Below are positions 1 through 6,790 of a stretch of 8,222 nt of DNA, one piece after another; the first letter of the stretch is position 1, and each line of letters starts with the position of its first letter. The position numbers and the translations under genes were made by a program. This DNA is from Myxococcales bacterium (GTDB lineage: Bacteria > Desulfobacterota_B > Binatia > UBA1149 > SPBQ01): assembly GCA_004525875.1 (NCBI GenBank), contig SPBQ01000085.1:1-8222 (forward strand), written 5' to 3'. The notes under the pieces are model-generated. The model was not told the DNA's origin, did not search any database, and saw nothing but the letters and a program-made list of their open reading frames with translations.

Positions 1-468
1 ACCGTAGCCATGCAGCGTGATGATCCAGGGACGCTCGTGTTCAGCATGCCGCAGCACCCACGCATGCGCGCGATGGTTCTCCCGGTAACCGAGCCAGCGG
101 CGACGGCCCGGCTCTCCAACAACGGGCGCGTAGCCGCTCTCGAAGCTGAGGTGCTCATGGGGGATCAGGCCCCAGACTCGCCGCAGGTCCGGCTCGAGCA
201 GCTCGGGCGGCTCACGATGATAGGAAGCGGGATCGCCGAGCCAGCCGCGCTCGTCGTAGAAGTCGATGCCGCTCGAGACCTCCTTGCGCACTGTGCGTTC
301 GAGACGGCTCGGGTGCGCCCAGAAACCGGACGAGCCCGACATCGCGCGCAGCAACCCTTCGTCGAGCAGGATCTTTGCGAGCAGCGACGCGCTCGGTCGA
401 ACCTCCGGCACGCCTTCACGGCGGTCCGAGCCCACGCAGGCTTCCCAGAGTAGTGAGAACGTCAGCAC
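1..468 (-). CDS. Alpha/beta hydrolase, N-terminal part (cut by left edge)
   Basis: This minus-strand frame is open from the window edge back to the stop codon of the acyltransferase gene, and 156 codons are visible. The visible protein has a hydrophobic start (LTFSLLWEA), a WLGDPASYHREPPEL segment near the middle, and ends in PWIITLHGYG at the window edge. A hydrophobic strand followed by His-Gly is the typical beta3/oxyanion-hole motif of alpha/beta hydrolases. The nucleophile elbow and the catalytic acid and histidine would lie outside the window, so activity cannot be judged. The first possible start after the upstream stop is GTG at 468; there is no good Shine-Dalgarno, and a GC hairpin sits directly upstream. 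The next ATG in frame is about 40 codons further in. The gene lies 30 bases downstream of the WS/DGAT gene on the same strand and is probably co-transcribed, which suggests an esterase or lipase in neutral-lipid turnover. That role is inferred from context; only the fold is supported by sequence. Confidence 0.6.
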   Translation of the reverse strand, partial: MLTFSLLWEACVGSDRREGVPEVRPSASLLAKILLDEGLLRAMSGSSGFWAHPSRLERTVRKEVSSGIDFYDERGWLGDPASYHREPPELLEPDLRRVWGLIPHEHLSFESGYAPVVGEPGRRRWLGYRENHRAHAWVLRHAEHERPWIITLHGYG

Positions 469-471
469 CGC

Positions 472-486
472 CGGGGCTAGGCCCCG
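472..486 (-). repeat. GC-rich hairpin between acyltransferase and hydrolase genes
   Basis: The sequence is a 6-bp perfect stem (CGGGGC/GCCCCG) around a 3-base loop. It lies in the 30-base gap between the acyltransferase stop and the putative GTG start of the hydrolase, and ends three bases before that GTG. No T-run follows, so it is not a classical terminator. In mRNA it would cover the place where a ribosome binding site is expected. Confidence 0.4.
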
Positions 487-498
487 TACCGATGTCGT

Positions 499-2079
499 TC
501 AGGCACGCGGTCTGCCGTTGCCCGGTAGCTCGGCGCGATCCGCGTCGCCATCGATCCCCTCATCGCTCACCTCCTCCGCATCGACAGATGATACATCCCG
601 GGCGTCGCCGGCAGCGCCGGTGCCGGCCGTGCTGGCCGCATCACCGGCGACACGCACGCGCAGGTCGCCCGTGAGATCGACACCGGCCGCGCTCGCTAGC
701 TCATCGAACGAGTTCCGGACCATGCGGACGAACTCCGCAATATCGGGAACCACGCCCGGATCCGCGTTGAACCCCCAGCACATCCGGCCGTTGTAGCTGA
801 ACAGCGCCACGCCGAGCCCGGTGTTGGCCAGCAGCGGCACCTGCGGGTACATCTCGACGAGTCTCGAACCGAGCATGTAGAGCGGAATCTGCGGCCCAGG
901 CACGTTCGTCACGATCATGTTGATCGGGCCGGTGGCGGACCGCGACCCGAGCGACAGCAGCTGTGCCGGCGCCCATTCGGCCGCCGCCATCAGCATCTGC
1001 ACGCCGAGGGCCTGCTCGGAGCGCTTCAGCTCATCGGTCACCCGATGGATCGATTCGAGCCGTCTCACGGCATCCTTTTCCTGGATCGGCAGGCGCACGA
1101 TCCAGCTCGATACGTGGTTGCCGAGCTTGCCCCTGTCCTCGTCGCGTCGAACGCTCACCGGCGCCGACACGCGGAAGTCGATCTCGGTCGGATCGACCCG
1201 GCGGCGGATCAGATAGGACCTCACGGCCCCGGCGACGGTGGCCAGGACCAGGTCGTTGACCGTACAGCCGAAGTGGCGACGCACGGCCTTGACCTCCTCG
1301 AGCGACATCCCCAGCCAGTCGAACGTGCGGTGCGGGCCGAGCCGGCCGTTCAGCGGCGTGTCCGACGCCTTCTTGATTGCGTAGCCGAACAGCTCGACCA
1401 GCGCCGAGGTTCGCTTGAAGAGCTCGCCGCGAATGCCCTCGGTATGCTTGCCGAAGTCGTACAGGCCGCGGACGATTGCAGCGGGAAGGTTCATCATCCG
1501 CTTGAGCTCATCCTGCACCAGCTCGCGGCCGGTCGGCGCCGGTCGCGGTACGTACGGATGGATCTCGGGCAGCTCTTGCTCGGGCGTGAGCGACATCAGA
1601 ATCGTCGCCAGGTCGGCGCCGGCGCTGCCGTCGATCATGCAATGGTGGATCTTGCTGATGAGAGCGAAGCGCCCGCCCTCGAGCCCTTCGACCACCCAGA
1701 ACTCCCACAGCGGCCGGTCGCGATCGAGCTTCTGCGACATGAGGCGGCCCGCCAGCTTCTTGAGCTGCGCGTCGCTGCCCGGGCGCGGCAGCGCCGTGTG
1801 ACGGACGTGGAAGTCGAGATTGAAGTAGCGGTCGTCGACCCACACCGGAGCCTCGGCGTACGGGATCCACTTGAGCTTCTCGCGGTAGCGCGGGATGATG
1901 TGGATGAATCCCTCGACCGCCCGGCGAAACGCGGCGATGTCGAACGCACCGTCGGGGCCGACTAGGGGCCCGCTCTCGTACACCGAGGTGGCCGCAACGT
2001 GCATGTACACGTTCGACCGCTCCATCAGGAGAAACGTATTGTCTTGCGCCGAAAGGCGCTCGTAGGCGTATCGAGGCAT
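499..2079 (-). CDS. Wax ester synthase/diacylglycerol acyltransferase (WS/DGAT family)
   Basis: The product is a 526-residue bifunctional acyltransferase that transfers acyl groups from acyl-CoA to long-chain alcohols or diacylglycerol, giving wax esters or triacylglycerol for storage at the membrane or lipid-body surface. Family marks, in order, are: the N-terminal RLSAQDNTFLLME; PLWEFWVVEGLEGG from residue 123; the catalytic HHxxxDG as HHCMIDG at 145-151, with His146 the expected general base; NDLVLA at 275-280; GNHVS at 320-324; and NVPGP at 392-396 in the C-terminal DUF1298-type half. Length is slightly above the usual 450-480, owing to an Ala/Gly/Asp-rich tail after about residue 467. 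The ATG at 2079 is chosen because the conserved N-terminus begins there and a weak GGCAGG precedes it. The frame stays open for 131 more codons upstream, but that stretch overlaps the divergent gene and has no family resemblance. The likely partner is the alpha/beta hydrolase downstream. Family assignment is firm; substrate preference is not determined by the sequence. Confidence 0.95.
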   Translation of the reverse strand: MPRYAYERLSAQDNTFLLMERSNVYMHVAATSVYESGPLVGPDGAFDIAAFRRAVEGFIHIIPRYREKLKWIPYAEAPVWVDDRYFNLDFHVRHTALPRPGSDAQLKKLAGRLMSQKLDRDRPLWEFWVVEGLEGGRFALISKIHHCMIDGSAGADLATILMSLTPEQELPEIHPYVPRPAPTGRELVQDELKRMMNLPAAIVRGLYDFGKHTEGIRGELFKRTSALVELFGYAIKKASDTPLNGRLGPHRTFDWLGMSLEEVKAVRRHFGCTVNDLVLATVAGAVRSYLIRRRVDPTEIDFRVSAPVSVRRDEDRGKLGNHVSSWIVRLPIQEKDAVRRLESIHRVTDELKRSEQALGVQMLMAAAEWAPAQLLSLGSRSATGPINMIVTNVPGPQIPLYMLGSRLVEMYPQVPLLANTGLGVALFSYNGRMCWGFNADPGVVPDIAEFVRMVRNSFDELASAAGVDLTGDLRVRVAGDAASTAGTGAAGDARDVSSVDAEEVSDEGIDGDADRAELPGNGRPRA

Positions 2080-2116
2080 CAAGCCTGCCGCACGCGGGCG
2101 TGGACGCGGCGGCCCC

Positions 2117-2149
2117 ATTGACATAAATGGACGCCGGCCCCTGGTCAAT
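2117..2149. promoter_or_regulatory. Inverted repeat in divergent intergenic region
   Basis: Between the acyltransferase start (2079) and the F420 oxidoreductase start (2185) lies an inverted repeat, ATTGAC at 2117-2122 and GTCAAT at 2144-2149, with 21 bases between the arms. The left arm contains a perfect TTGACA (2118-2123) on the plus strand, and the right arm contains TTGACC on the minus strand. Both are -35-like. On the minus strand a weak TATGTC (2125-2120) lies 17 bases from TTGACC. No good -10 is seen on the plus strand. This could be an operator or overlapping divergent promoters; short arms make chance possible. Confidence 0.3.
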
Positions 2150-2184
2150 CGAACGCGGTCACCCCGCCGGGCCGGAGCACCCAC

Positions 2185-3231
2185 ATGAGAATCGAGACCG
2201 GCATTCCCTTGAACGACTGGAACGCGATCGGACCCGCCGCGCGCAAGGCCGAGGAGACGGGTTTCGACGGCCTGGTGAGCTTCGAGATCGCGGCCGACCC
2301 GTTCATCCCGCTCGCGTTCGCGGCAACCGCGACCGAGCGCGTGCGTCTCGGAACGGCGATCGCCGTGTGCTTCCCGCGCAGCCCCATGGTCGTGGCCAAC
2401 ACGGCCTGGGACCTGCACGTCCAGTCGAAGGGCCGCTTCACGCTCGGGCTCGGAACCCAGGTGAAGGGCCACAACGAGCGCCGCTTCAGCGTTGCGTGGA
2501 GCCCCCCGCTGCCCCGCCTACGCGAATACGTTCAGTCGCTGCGCGCGATCTGGCGCTGCTGGGAGAAGGGCGAGAAGCTCCAGTACGAGGGCGAGCACTA
2601 CCGCTTCACGCTGATGACTCCGGAGTTCTCGCCACCGCCCTGCGGTCTGCCGGGCATCCCGATCAGCATTGCCGCCGTCAAACCGGCGATGATGAGAATG
2701 GCCGGCCGCCACTGCGACGGCGTGCGCCTGCACGGGTTCGCCACGCGAAAGTACCTCGAGCAGGTCGCGCTGCCCGCCATCGAAGAAGGGCTGGCGAAAA
2801 CCGGACGCGATCGCTCGAGCTTCGAGCTCTGGGGCGGTGGGTTCATTGCCACCGGCGCCGACGACGAGGCCGTGGCCAAGCAGCTCGACTGGTGCCGCTA
2901 CCGCGTGGCGTTTTACGGCTCCACCCGTAGCTACCACGGCGTGCTCGCCGAGCACGGCTGGGACGATCTCGGCATGAAGCTCCACCAGATGTCGAAGGAG
3001 GGAAAGTGGAAGGAGATGGCCGCCGAGATTCCCGACCATGTCTTGCACGAATTCATCGCCATCGGGCGCCACGACGAGATCGTGGCAGCGATGGAGAAGC
3101 GCTTCGGCGGCATCAGCGACAGCGTGACGCTCGGCTTCGACGAAAGCACTCCCGAGGGCCTGCAGCGCGAGCTTCTCCAGGACGTGCGCACGATTCCGGC
3201 CGCGTTCACCGGCTTCCCGCAGAGCTGGTGA
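2185..3231 (+). CDS. F420-dependent LLM-class oxidoreductase (MSMEG_2256-like family)
   Basis: This 348-residue protein has the luciferase-like monooxygenase (LLM) TIM-barrel pattern and most resembles the F420-dependent family typified by MSMEG_2256 (TIGR03617), judged from memory. Visible marks are: the N-terminal AARKAEETGFDGL (18-30), typical of the first barrel helix; the strand ERVRLGTAIAVCFPRSP (51-67); the segment RFTLGLGTQVKGHNERRF (84-101), a hallmark of this family; REYVQSLRAIW (113-123); and IPISIAAVKPAMMRMAGRHCDGV (159-181), the usual LLM flavin/F420 site region. Such enzymes are cytosolic and use reduced or oxidised F420 to hydrogenate or oxidise small substrates; the substrate is unknown. 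The start ATG has a GGAG (2174-2177) seven bases upstream. The gene is divergent from the acyltransferase, converges on fumC with 21 bases between stops, and stands as a single-gene unit. If the F420 dependence is right, the host must make F420, which narrows the lineage. Confidence 0.88.
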   Translation: MRIETGIPLNDWNAIGPAARKAEETGFDGLVSFEIAADPFIPLAFAATATERVRLGTAIAVCFPRSPMVVANTAWDLHVQSKGRFTLGLGTQVKGHNERRFSVAWSPPLPRLREYVQSLRAIWRCWEKGEKLQYEGEHYRFTLMTPEFSPPPCGLPGIPISIAAVKPAMMRMAGRHCDGVRLHGFATRKYLEQVALPAIEEGLAKTGRDRSSFELWGGGFIATGADDEAVAKQLDWCRYRVAFYGSTRSYHGVLAEHGWDDLGMKLHQMSKEGKWKEMAAEIPDHVLHEFIAIGRHDEIVAAMEKRFGGISDSVTLGFDESTPEGLQRELLQDVRTIPAAFTGFPQSW

Positions 3232-3263
3232 GGGCCAGGGACGGAACCACCCTCATTCTGGCC
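3229..3263. terminator. Complementary sequence between convergent genes, possible bidirectional terminator
   Basis: The gap between the two convergent stop codons contains nested inverted repeats: TGAGGG (3229-3234) with CCCTCA (3250-3255), and GGCCAG (3233-3238) with CTGGCC (3258-3263). The two pairings compete, each has a long loop, and there is no T-run. A shared terminator is plausible from position but weakly supported. Confidence 0.2.
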
Positions 3264-4641
3264 GGACCATGCGCTCGGGAACCACGATCCGGTCGAACTC
3301 GTCCGCCGTCACGTACCCCTTCTCGACGGCGACTTGCTTGAGCGTCTTGCCCTCCTTGTACGCGGTCTTGGCGACATCGGCCGCCTTCTCGTAGCCGATG
3401 TGCGGGTTCAGAGCGGTCACGAGCATCAGGGATCGCTCGAGATTGAGCTCGATATTCGCGCGGTTCGGCTCGATTCCGACCACGCAGTTGGCCAGGAAGT
3501 ATCCCGTCACATCGGCGAGTAGCTCGATCGACTGGAGAATCGAGTACGCGATCACCGGCATGTAGACGTTGAGCTCGAAGTTTCCGGATGCGCCCGCGAT
3601 TCCGACCGTCACGTCATTACCCATGACGCGCAGAGCGACCATGGTGACGGCCTCGCACTGCGTGGGGTTCACCTTGCCCGGCATGATCGACGATCCCGGC
3701 TCGTTTGCGGGGATCACGATCTCGCCGATCCCGCAGCGGGGCCCACTCGCGAGCCATCGCACGTCGTTCGCGATCTTGTTGAGCGCACCGGCCGTCGTGC
3801 GCAACGCTCCCGACGCCGTGACGAGGCCCTCCTTGCCGCCGAGCTGCGCGAACTTGTTCGGTGCGGAGATGAACGGAAGCCGCGTGCGGCTGGCGATGGC
3901 CGCGGCGACCTTCTCGGCGTAGCGCGGCTTCGTGTTGAGCCCGGTACCGACCGCGGTCCCGCCGATCGCGAGCAGGTAGAGCTGGCCGAGGCAGTTCTCG
4001 AGGGCCTCCTCGGCCAGACCGATCTGCGCAGCATAGCCCGAGAACTCCTGCCCGAGCGTCAGCGGGGTGGCATCTTGAAGATGCGTGCGGCCGATCTTGA
4101 CGATGCTGTCGAACGCCTCCGTCTTGCGCTCGAGCTCGGCGCGCAGGCGACCCAGGGCCGGCAGCAGCCGCCCGTGGATCTCGCCGGCCGCGGCCACGTG
4201 GATAGCCGTCGGATACGAGTCGTTCGTCGACTGCGAGTTGTTGACGTGGTCGTTGGGATGGACCGGATCGTTAGACCCGAGCTTGCCGCCGTGGAGCTCG
4301 ATCGCCCGGTTCGCGATCACCTCGTTGGCGTTCATGTTGGTCTGGGTGCCGCTGCCCGTCTGCCAGACCACGAGCGGGAAGTGATCGTCGAGCTTGCCCG
4401 CGACCACTTCCTCCGCCGCCGACTCGATCAGCCCCGCCACCTCCGGCGTGATGTTGCCGAGCTCGGCGTTCACCTTTGCTGCCGCCTGCTTGACGACGCC
4501 GATCGCGCGAATGAGCGCTCGCGGCATGCGCTCGGTCCCGATCTTGAAATTATTGAGGGATCGCTGCGTCTGCGCGCCCCAGTAGCGGTCCGCGGGAACC
4601 TCGATCTCGCCCATCGTGTCGCGTTCGATCCTGATCTTCAT
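3253..4641 (-). CDS. fumC: Fumarate hydratase, class II
   Basis: This is a 462-residue, iron-independent homotetrameric fumarase that interconverts fumarate and L-malate in the TCA cycle. The length matches the family. Key parts are: the N-terminal [13 protein letters not shown] (20-32); the substrate loop [13 protein letters not shown] (95-107); [14 protein letters not shown] (128-141); [10 protein letters not shown] (184-193), whose His187 corresponds to the E. coli catalytic His188; and the superfamily signature [11 protein letters not shown] (316-326), whose Ser317 corresponds to E. coli Ser318, with Glu330 completing the His pair. All catalytic residues are present. The ATG at 4641 begins the conserved N-terminus and follows a strong GGGGAGG (4652-4646) four bases upstream. 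The frame stays open far upstream, but that part is antisense to the SDR gene and is not coding. No other TCA gene is adjacent. Aspartase shares the fold, but the sequence around the substrate loop and the length favour fumarase. Confidence 0.96.
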   Translation of the reverse strand: MKIRIERDTMGEIEVPADRYWGAQTQRSLNNFKIGTERMPRALIRAIGVVKQAAAKVNAELGNITPEVAGLIESAAEEVVAGKLDDHFPLVVWQTGSGTQTNMNANEVIANRAIELHGGKLGSNDPVHPNDHVNNSQSTNDSYPTAIHVAAAGEIHGRLLPALGRLRAELERKTEAFDSIVKIGRTHLQDATPLTLGQEFSGYAAQIGLAEEALENCLGQLYLLAIGGTAVGTGLNTKPRYAEKVAAAIASRTRLPFISAPNKFAQLGGKEGLVTASGALRTTAGALNKIANDVRWLASGPRCGIGEIVIPANEPGSSIMPGKVNPTQCEAVTMVALRVMGNDVTVGIAGASGNFELNVYMPVIAYSILQSIELLADVTGYFLANCVVGIEPNRANIELNLERSLMLVTALNPHIGYEKAADVAKTAYKEGKTLKQVAVEKGYVTADEFDRIVVPERMVRPE

Positions 4642-4743
4642 GCAACCTCCCCGGGCACCGTGGCCCACAGCGACCGTCGGGATACGGACGCCTTCTTCCC
4701 GGAGGCTAGCAAGAGCCCCGCGAAGCCGATAGTCCACGCGCCC
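4642..4743. promoter_or_regulatory. Divergent intergenic region fumC / SDR
   Basis: These 102 bases must hold the promoters for both fumC (leftward) and the SDR (rightward). Apart from the fumC ribosome binding site at 4646-4652, I find no convincing -35/-10 pair on either strand and no clear operator. The SDR side has no Shine-Dalgarno. Confidence 0.4.
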
Positions 4744-5697
4744 ATGGGTGACGGCAATAGAGCGTTCGGATTCGCGTCGACCACGGACGACGTCCTGGCC
4801 GGCATCGACCTGACCGGCAAGACGGCCGTGGTCACGGGAGCCTCGGGCGGGCTCGGCGCCGAGACCGCGCGGGCGCTGGCCTCGGCGGGCACCGCGGTGA
4901 CCATCGGATGCCGCGACCTCGGCCGGGGCGAGCAAGCCGCGGCCGCTATCCGCGCCTCGACCGGCAACGACAGGGTTCGGGTCGCAGCCCTCGATCTGCT
5001 CGACCACGCGAGAATCCGGGCTTTTGCCGATCACGTCGGCGGCACGTACGACGCGCTCAACATCCTCGTCAACAACGCCGGCGTGATGGCCTGCCCCCTC
5101 GCGCGCACCGAGCGCGGCTGGGAGCTTCAGTTCGACACCAACCACGTGGGCCACTTCCTGCTGACGAATCTGCTGACACCGTTGCTCGTGGCCGGCGCGC
5201 CCGCGCGCGTCGTGAGCCTCAGCTCCTTCGGCCACACACGCGCGCCCATCGACTTCGATGATATCCACTTCCAGAACAAACCCTACGACAAGTGGGAGGC
5301 GTACGGGCAAGCGAAGACGGCCAACGCCCTGTTCGCCGTCGGCCTCGACGCGCGCCTGAAGGACAAAGGGGTGCGCGGGTTCGCGGTTCACCCGGGCGCG
5401 ATCGTCACCGACCTCGGCCGGCACCTGGAAGAAGCCGACATCATCGAGATCAGCGGGCGCGTCAGCACACAGGCCGGGGGCTTCAAGGAGGTCGCGGCGG
5501 GTGCGGCGACGTCGGTGTGGGCGGCAACCGCACCGGAGCTCGACGGCAAGGGAGGTCTCTACCTCGAAGACTGCTCGGTGTCGGCGCCCGTCGGCACCGA
5601 GGGAGTCACGACCGGATACCTCGACCATGCGGTGAGTCCGGCGATCGCCGATCGTCTCTGGAGCGTCACCGAGGAGTTGCTCCGCCGGGCCTCCTGA
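4744..5697 (+). CDS. Short-chain dehydrogenase/reductase, retinol-dehydrogenase/WWOX-like
   Basis: This 317-residue NAD(P)-dependent oxidoreductase has a complete classical SDR site: the dinucleotide-binding TGASGGLG (31-38); NNAG (110-113); the structural Asn133 in [10 protein letters not shown]; the catalytic Ser in VVSLSS around 160-161; and YGQAK, giving Tyr187 and Lys191. The long insert between Ser and Tyr (about 26 residues with [17 protein letters not shown]) and the [13 protein letters not shown] segment (216-228) are typical of the retinol dehydrogenase/WWOX-like branch, often annotated only as SDR family. The Arg57 after the second beta strand (IGCRDLGRG) fits NADP(H) preference, an inference. 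The substrate is unknown. ATG 4744 is chosen because about 20 residues then precede the first beta strand, as usual in this branch; no Shine-Dalgarno is visible, so a leaderless or weakly translated message is possible. It is divergent from fumC and lies 111 bases before the E1 alpha start, so co-transcription with the dehydrogenase operon is possible but not shown. Confidence 0.92.
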   Translation: MGDGNRAFGFASTTDDVLAGIDLTGKTAVVTGASGGLGAETARALASAGTAVTIGCRDLGRGEQAAAAIRASTGNDRVRVAALDLLDHARIRAFADHVGGTYDALNILVNNAGVMACPLARTERGWELQFDTNHVGHFLLTNLLTPLLVAGAPARVVSLSSFGHTRAPIDFDDIHFQNKPYDKWEAYGQAKTANALFAVGLDARLKDKGVRGFAVHPGAIVTDLGRHLEEADIIEISGRVSTQAGGFKEVAAGAATSVWAATAPELDGKGGLYLEDCSVSAPVGTEGVTTGYLDHAVSPAIADRLWSVTEELLRRAS

Positions 5698-5725
5698 ACC
5701 CGCCCGATCCTGCCTCCGACGCGCC

Positions 5726-5737
5726 GCCCGACCGGGC
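5726..5737 (+). terminator. Short hairpin after the SDR gene
   Basis: A GCCCG/CGGGC inverted repeat lies 28 bases after the SDR stop and is followed by TTC. The stem is only four or five base pairs and no T-run follows, so it is at most a weak terminator. Confidence 0.15.
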
Positions 5738-5743
5738 TTCAAC

Positions 5744-5771
5744 TCGACTCAGCCGTCGCAGCCAACATAAT
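5744..5771 (+). promoter_or_regulatory. Candidate sigma70-like promoter for the E1/E2 operon
   Basis: TCGACT (5744-5749, four of six matches to TTGACA) is followed after 16 bases by CATAAT (5766-5771, five of six matches to TATAAT). Transcription would begin near 5777-5779, leaving a leader of about 30 bases that includes the GAGGAG site before ATG 5809. A start at the upstream ATG 5770 would fall inside the -10 box, so the two readings exclude each other. Confidence 0.4.
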
Positions 5772-5796
5772 GTCGCGCTCCGAAACCTCGGCCCGC

Positions 5797-5802
5797 GAGG
5801 AG
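5797..5802 (+). promoter_or_regulatory. Ribosome binding site that sets the E1 alpha start
   Basis: GAGGAG lies directly before three in-frame ATG codons at 5803, 5809 and 5815. Spacing is 0, 6 and 12 bases respectively, so ATG 5809 is the best placed. The more upstream ATG at 5770 has no comparable site. Confidence 0.6.
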
Positions 5803-5808
5803 ATGACG

Positions 5809-6789
5809 ATGACGATGACGACGCTTACCAGCGAGCAGCTTCAGGTCACGTACCGGAAGATGCGGATGATTCGCGCATTCGAGGAGAAGCTGATCGAGCT
5901 GGTGACGGCCGGTAAGCTGGGTGGCTTCCTGCACCTGTCGGCCGGCCAGGAGGCCGTCGCGGCCGGCGTGTGCGCCCATCTCACCGAACGCGACTACGTT
6001 GCGACCACCCACCGCGGCCACGGCCACTGCATCGCCAAGGGCGTGCGCGTCAAGGGGATGATGGCGGAGCTGTTCGGCCGCAGCACGGGTCTGTGCAAGG
6101 GCAAGGGCGGTTCGATGCACATCGCCGACATGGACCAGGGCATGCTCGGCGCCAACGGCATCGTCGGCGCCGGCATCCCGCTGGCCACCGGCGCAGCCCT
6201 CACCTGCAAGCTCAAGAAGACCGGCGGCATCGCGGTTGCCTTCGTCGGCGACGGTGCGAGCAACCAGGGGCAGTTCCACGAAGCGCTCAACATGGCTTCG
6301 AACTGGAAACTGCCGGCCGTGTTCGTCGTCGAGAACAACGGCTGGGGAGAGTTCACGCCGACCGCTTTCGTCGTGCCTGTCGAAGACATCGCGGTGCGCG
6401 CCGACAGCTACGCCATGCGCAAGGCGATCGCCGACGGTAACGACTTCTTCGACGTACACGAGAAAGCCGGGGCTGCGATAGAGGCTGCGCGCGGTGGCGA
6501 GGGGCCGACGCTGCTCGAGTGCAAGACGTATCGATACTTCGGGCACTACGTTGGAGACCCGCTCGCGTACCGCTCCCGGGCCGAGGCCGACGAGTGGAGG
6601 AACGAGCGCGACGCCATCGATCGGTTCCGTGCCCGCGTGGTCGGCGACGGGCTGGTTGCCACCGCCGATCTGGATCGCATCAATGAGGAAGTCGAAGAAG
6701 AGCTTGCCCGCGCCGTCGCCGATGCCGAGAACGATCCGATGCCCACGGCCGACGCCCTCTACGAGGACGTCTATGCGAAGGAGTCCTGA
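5809..6789 (+). CDS. Thiamine-diphosphate-dependent dehydrogenase E1, alpha subunit (acetoin/pyruvate type)
   Basis: This 326-residue alpha subunit of a heterotetrameric E1 binds thiamine diphosphate, decarboxylates a 2-oxoacid (or cleaves acetoin) and passes the acyl group to lipoyl-E2. The ThDP/Mg motif begins at GDG (147-149, in AFVGDGASNQGQFHEA) and ends at NN (176-177, in VVENNGWG), the usual 30-residue span. Other family marks are GFLHLSAGQEAVAAG (39-53), THRGHGHCIAKG (67-78), LCKGKGGSMHIAD (95-107) and the lipoyl-loop region YRYFGHYVGDPLAYR (241-255). In that last loop the animal YHGHS is YFGHY, so the kinase-target serine of mitochondrial enzymes is absent. The segment AMRKAIADGND (202-212) also departs from the usual G(I/M)PG-V-DGND form. 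Start 5809 is chosen by the GAGGAG; 5770, 5803 and 5815 are alternatives. The gene ends one base before E1 beta. Acetoin dehydrogenase (AcoA-like) and pyruvate dehydrogenase both remain possible. Confidence 0.9.
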   Translation: MTMTTLTSEQLQVTYRKMRMIRAFEEKLIELVTAGKLGGFLHLSAGQEAVAAGVCAHLTERDYVATTHRGHGHCIAKGVRVKGMMAELFGRSTGLCKGKGGSMHIADMDQGMLGANGIVGAGIPLATGAALTCKLKKTGGIAVAFVGDGASNQGQFHEALNMASNWKLPAVFVVENNGWGEFTPTAFVVPVEDIAVRADSYAMRKAIADGNDFFDVHEKAGAAIEAARGGEGPTLLECKTYRYFGHYVGDPLAYRSRAEADEWRNERDAIDRFRARVVGDGLVATADLDRINEEVEEELARAVADAENDPMPTADALYEDVYAKES

Positions 6790-6790
6790 T

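Noticed and set aside
10..453. 147-codon plus-strand open frame at the left edge
   Set aside because: The opposite strand reads as a continuous alpha/beta-hydrolase-like protein ending in ITLHGYG, with more natural composition. The plus-strand product resembles nothing known to me.
1045..1965. 306-codon plus-strand open frame
   Set aside because: It is opposite the acyltransferase catalytic region, whose HHxxxDG and other motifs are in the minus-strand reading. The plus-strand translation is low-complexity.
2080..2472. Upstream extension of the acyltransferase frame by 131 codons
   Set aside because: It runs through the intergenic region into the start of the F420 oxidoreductase on the other strand, and WS/DGAT proteins begin with the RLSAQDNTF-type segment just after 2079.
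4744..5697. SDR as an acetoin/diacetyl reductase working with the downstream E1/E2 operon
   Set aside because: Acetoin reductases are short classical SDRs of about 255 residues. This one is 317 residues with the long Ser-Tyr insert of the retinol-dehydrogenase/WWOX-like branch, so the proposed pairing is not supported.
4642..5742. Long open frame on the minus strand continuing upstream of fumC for about 367 codons
   Set aside because: It is antisense to the well-supported SDR gene, is rich in Arg, Gly and Ala as expected of a high-GC shadow frame, and shows no family motif. The fumC N-terminus and its ribosome binding site fix the start at 4641.
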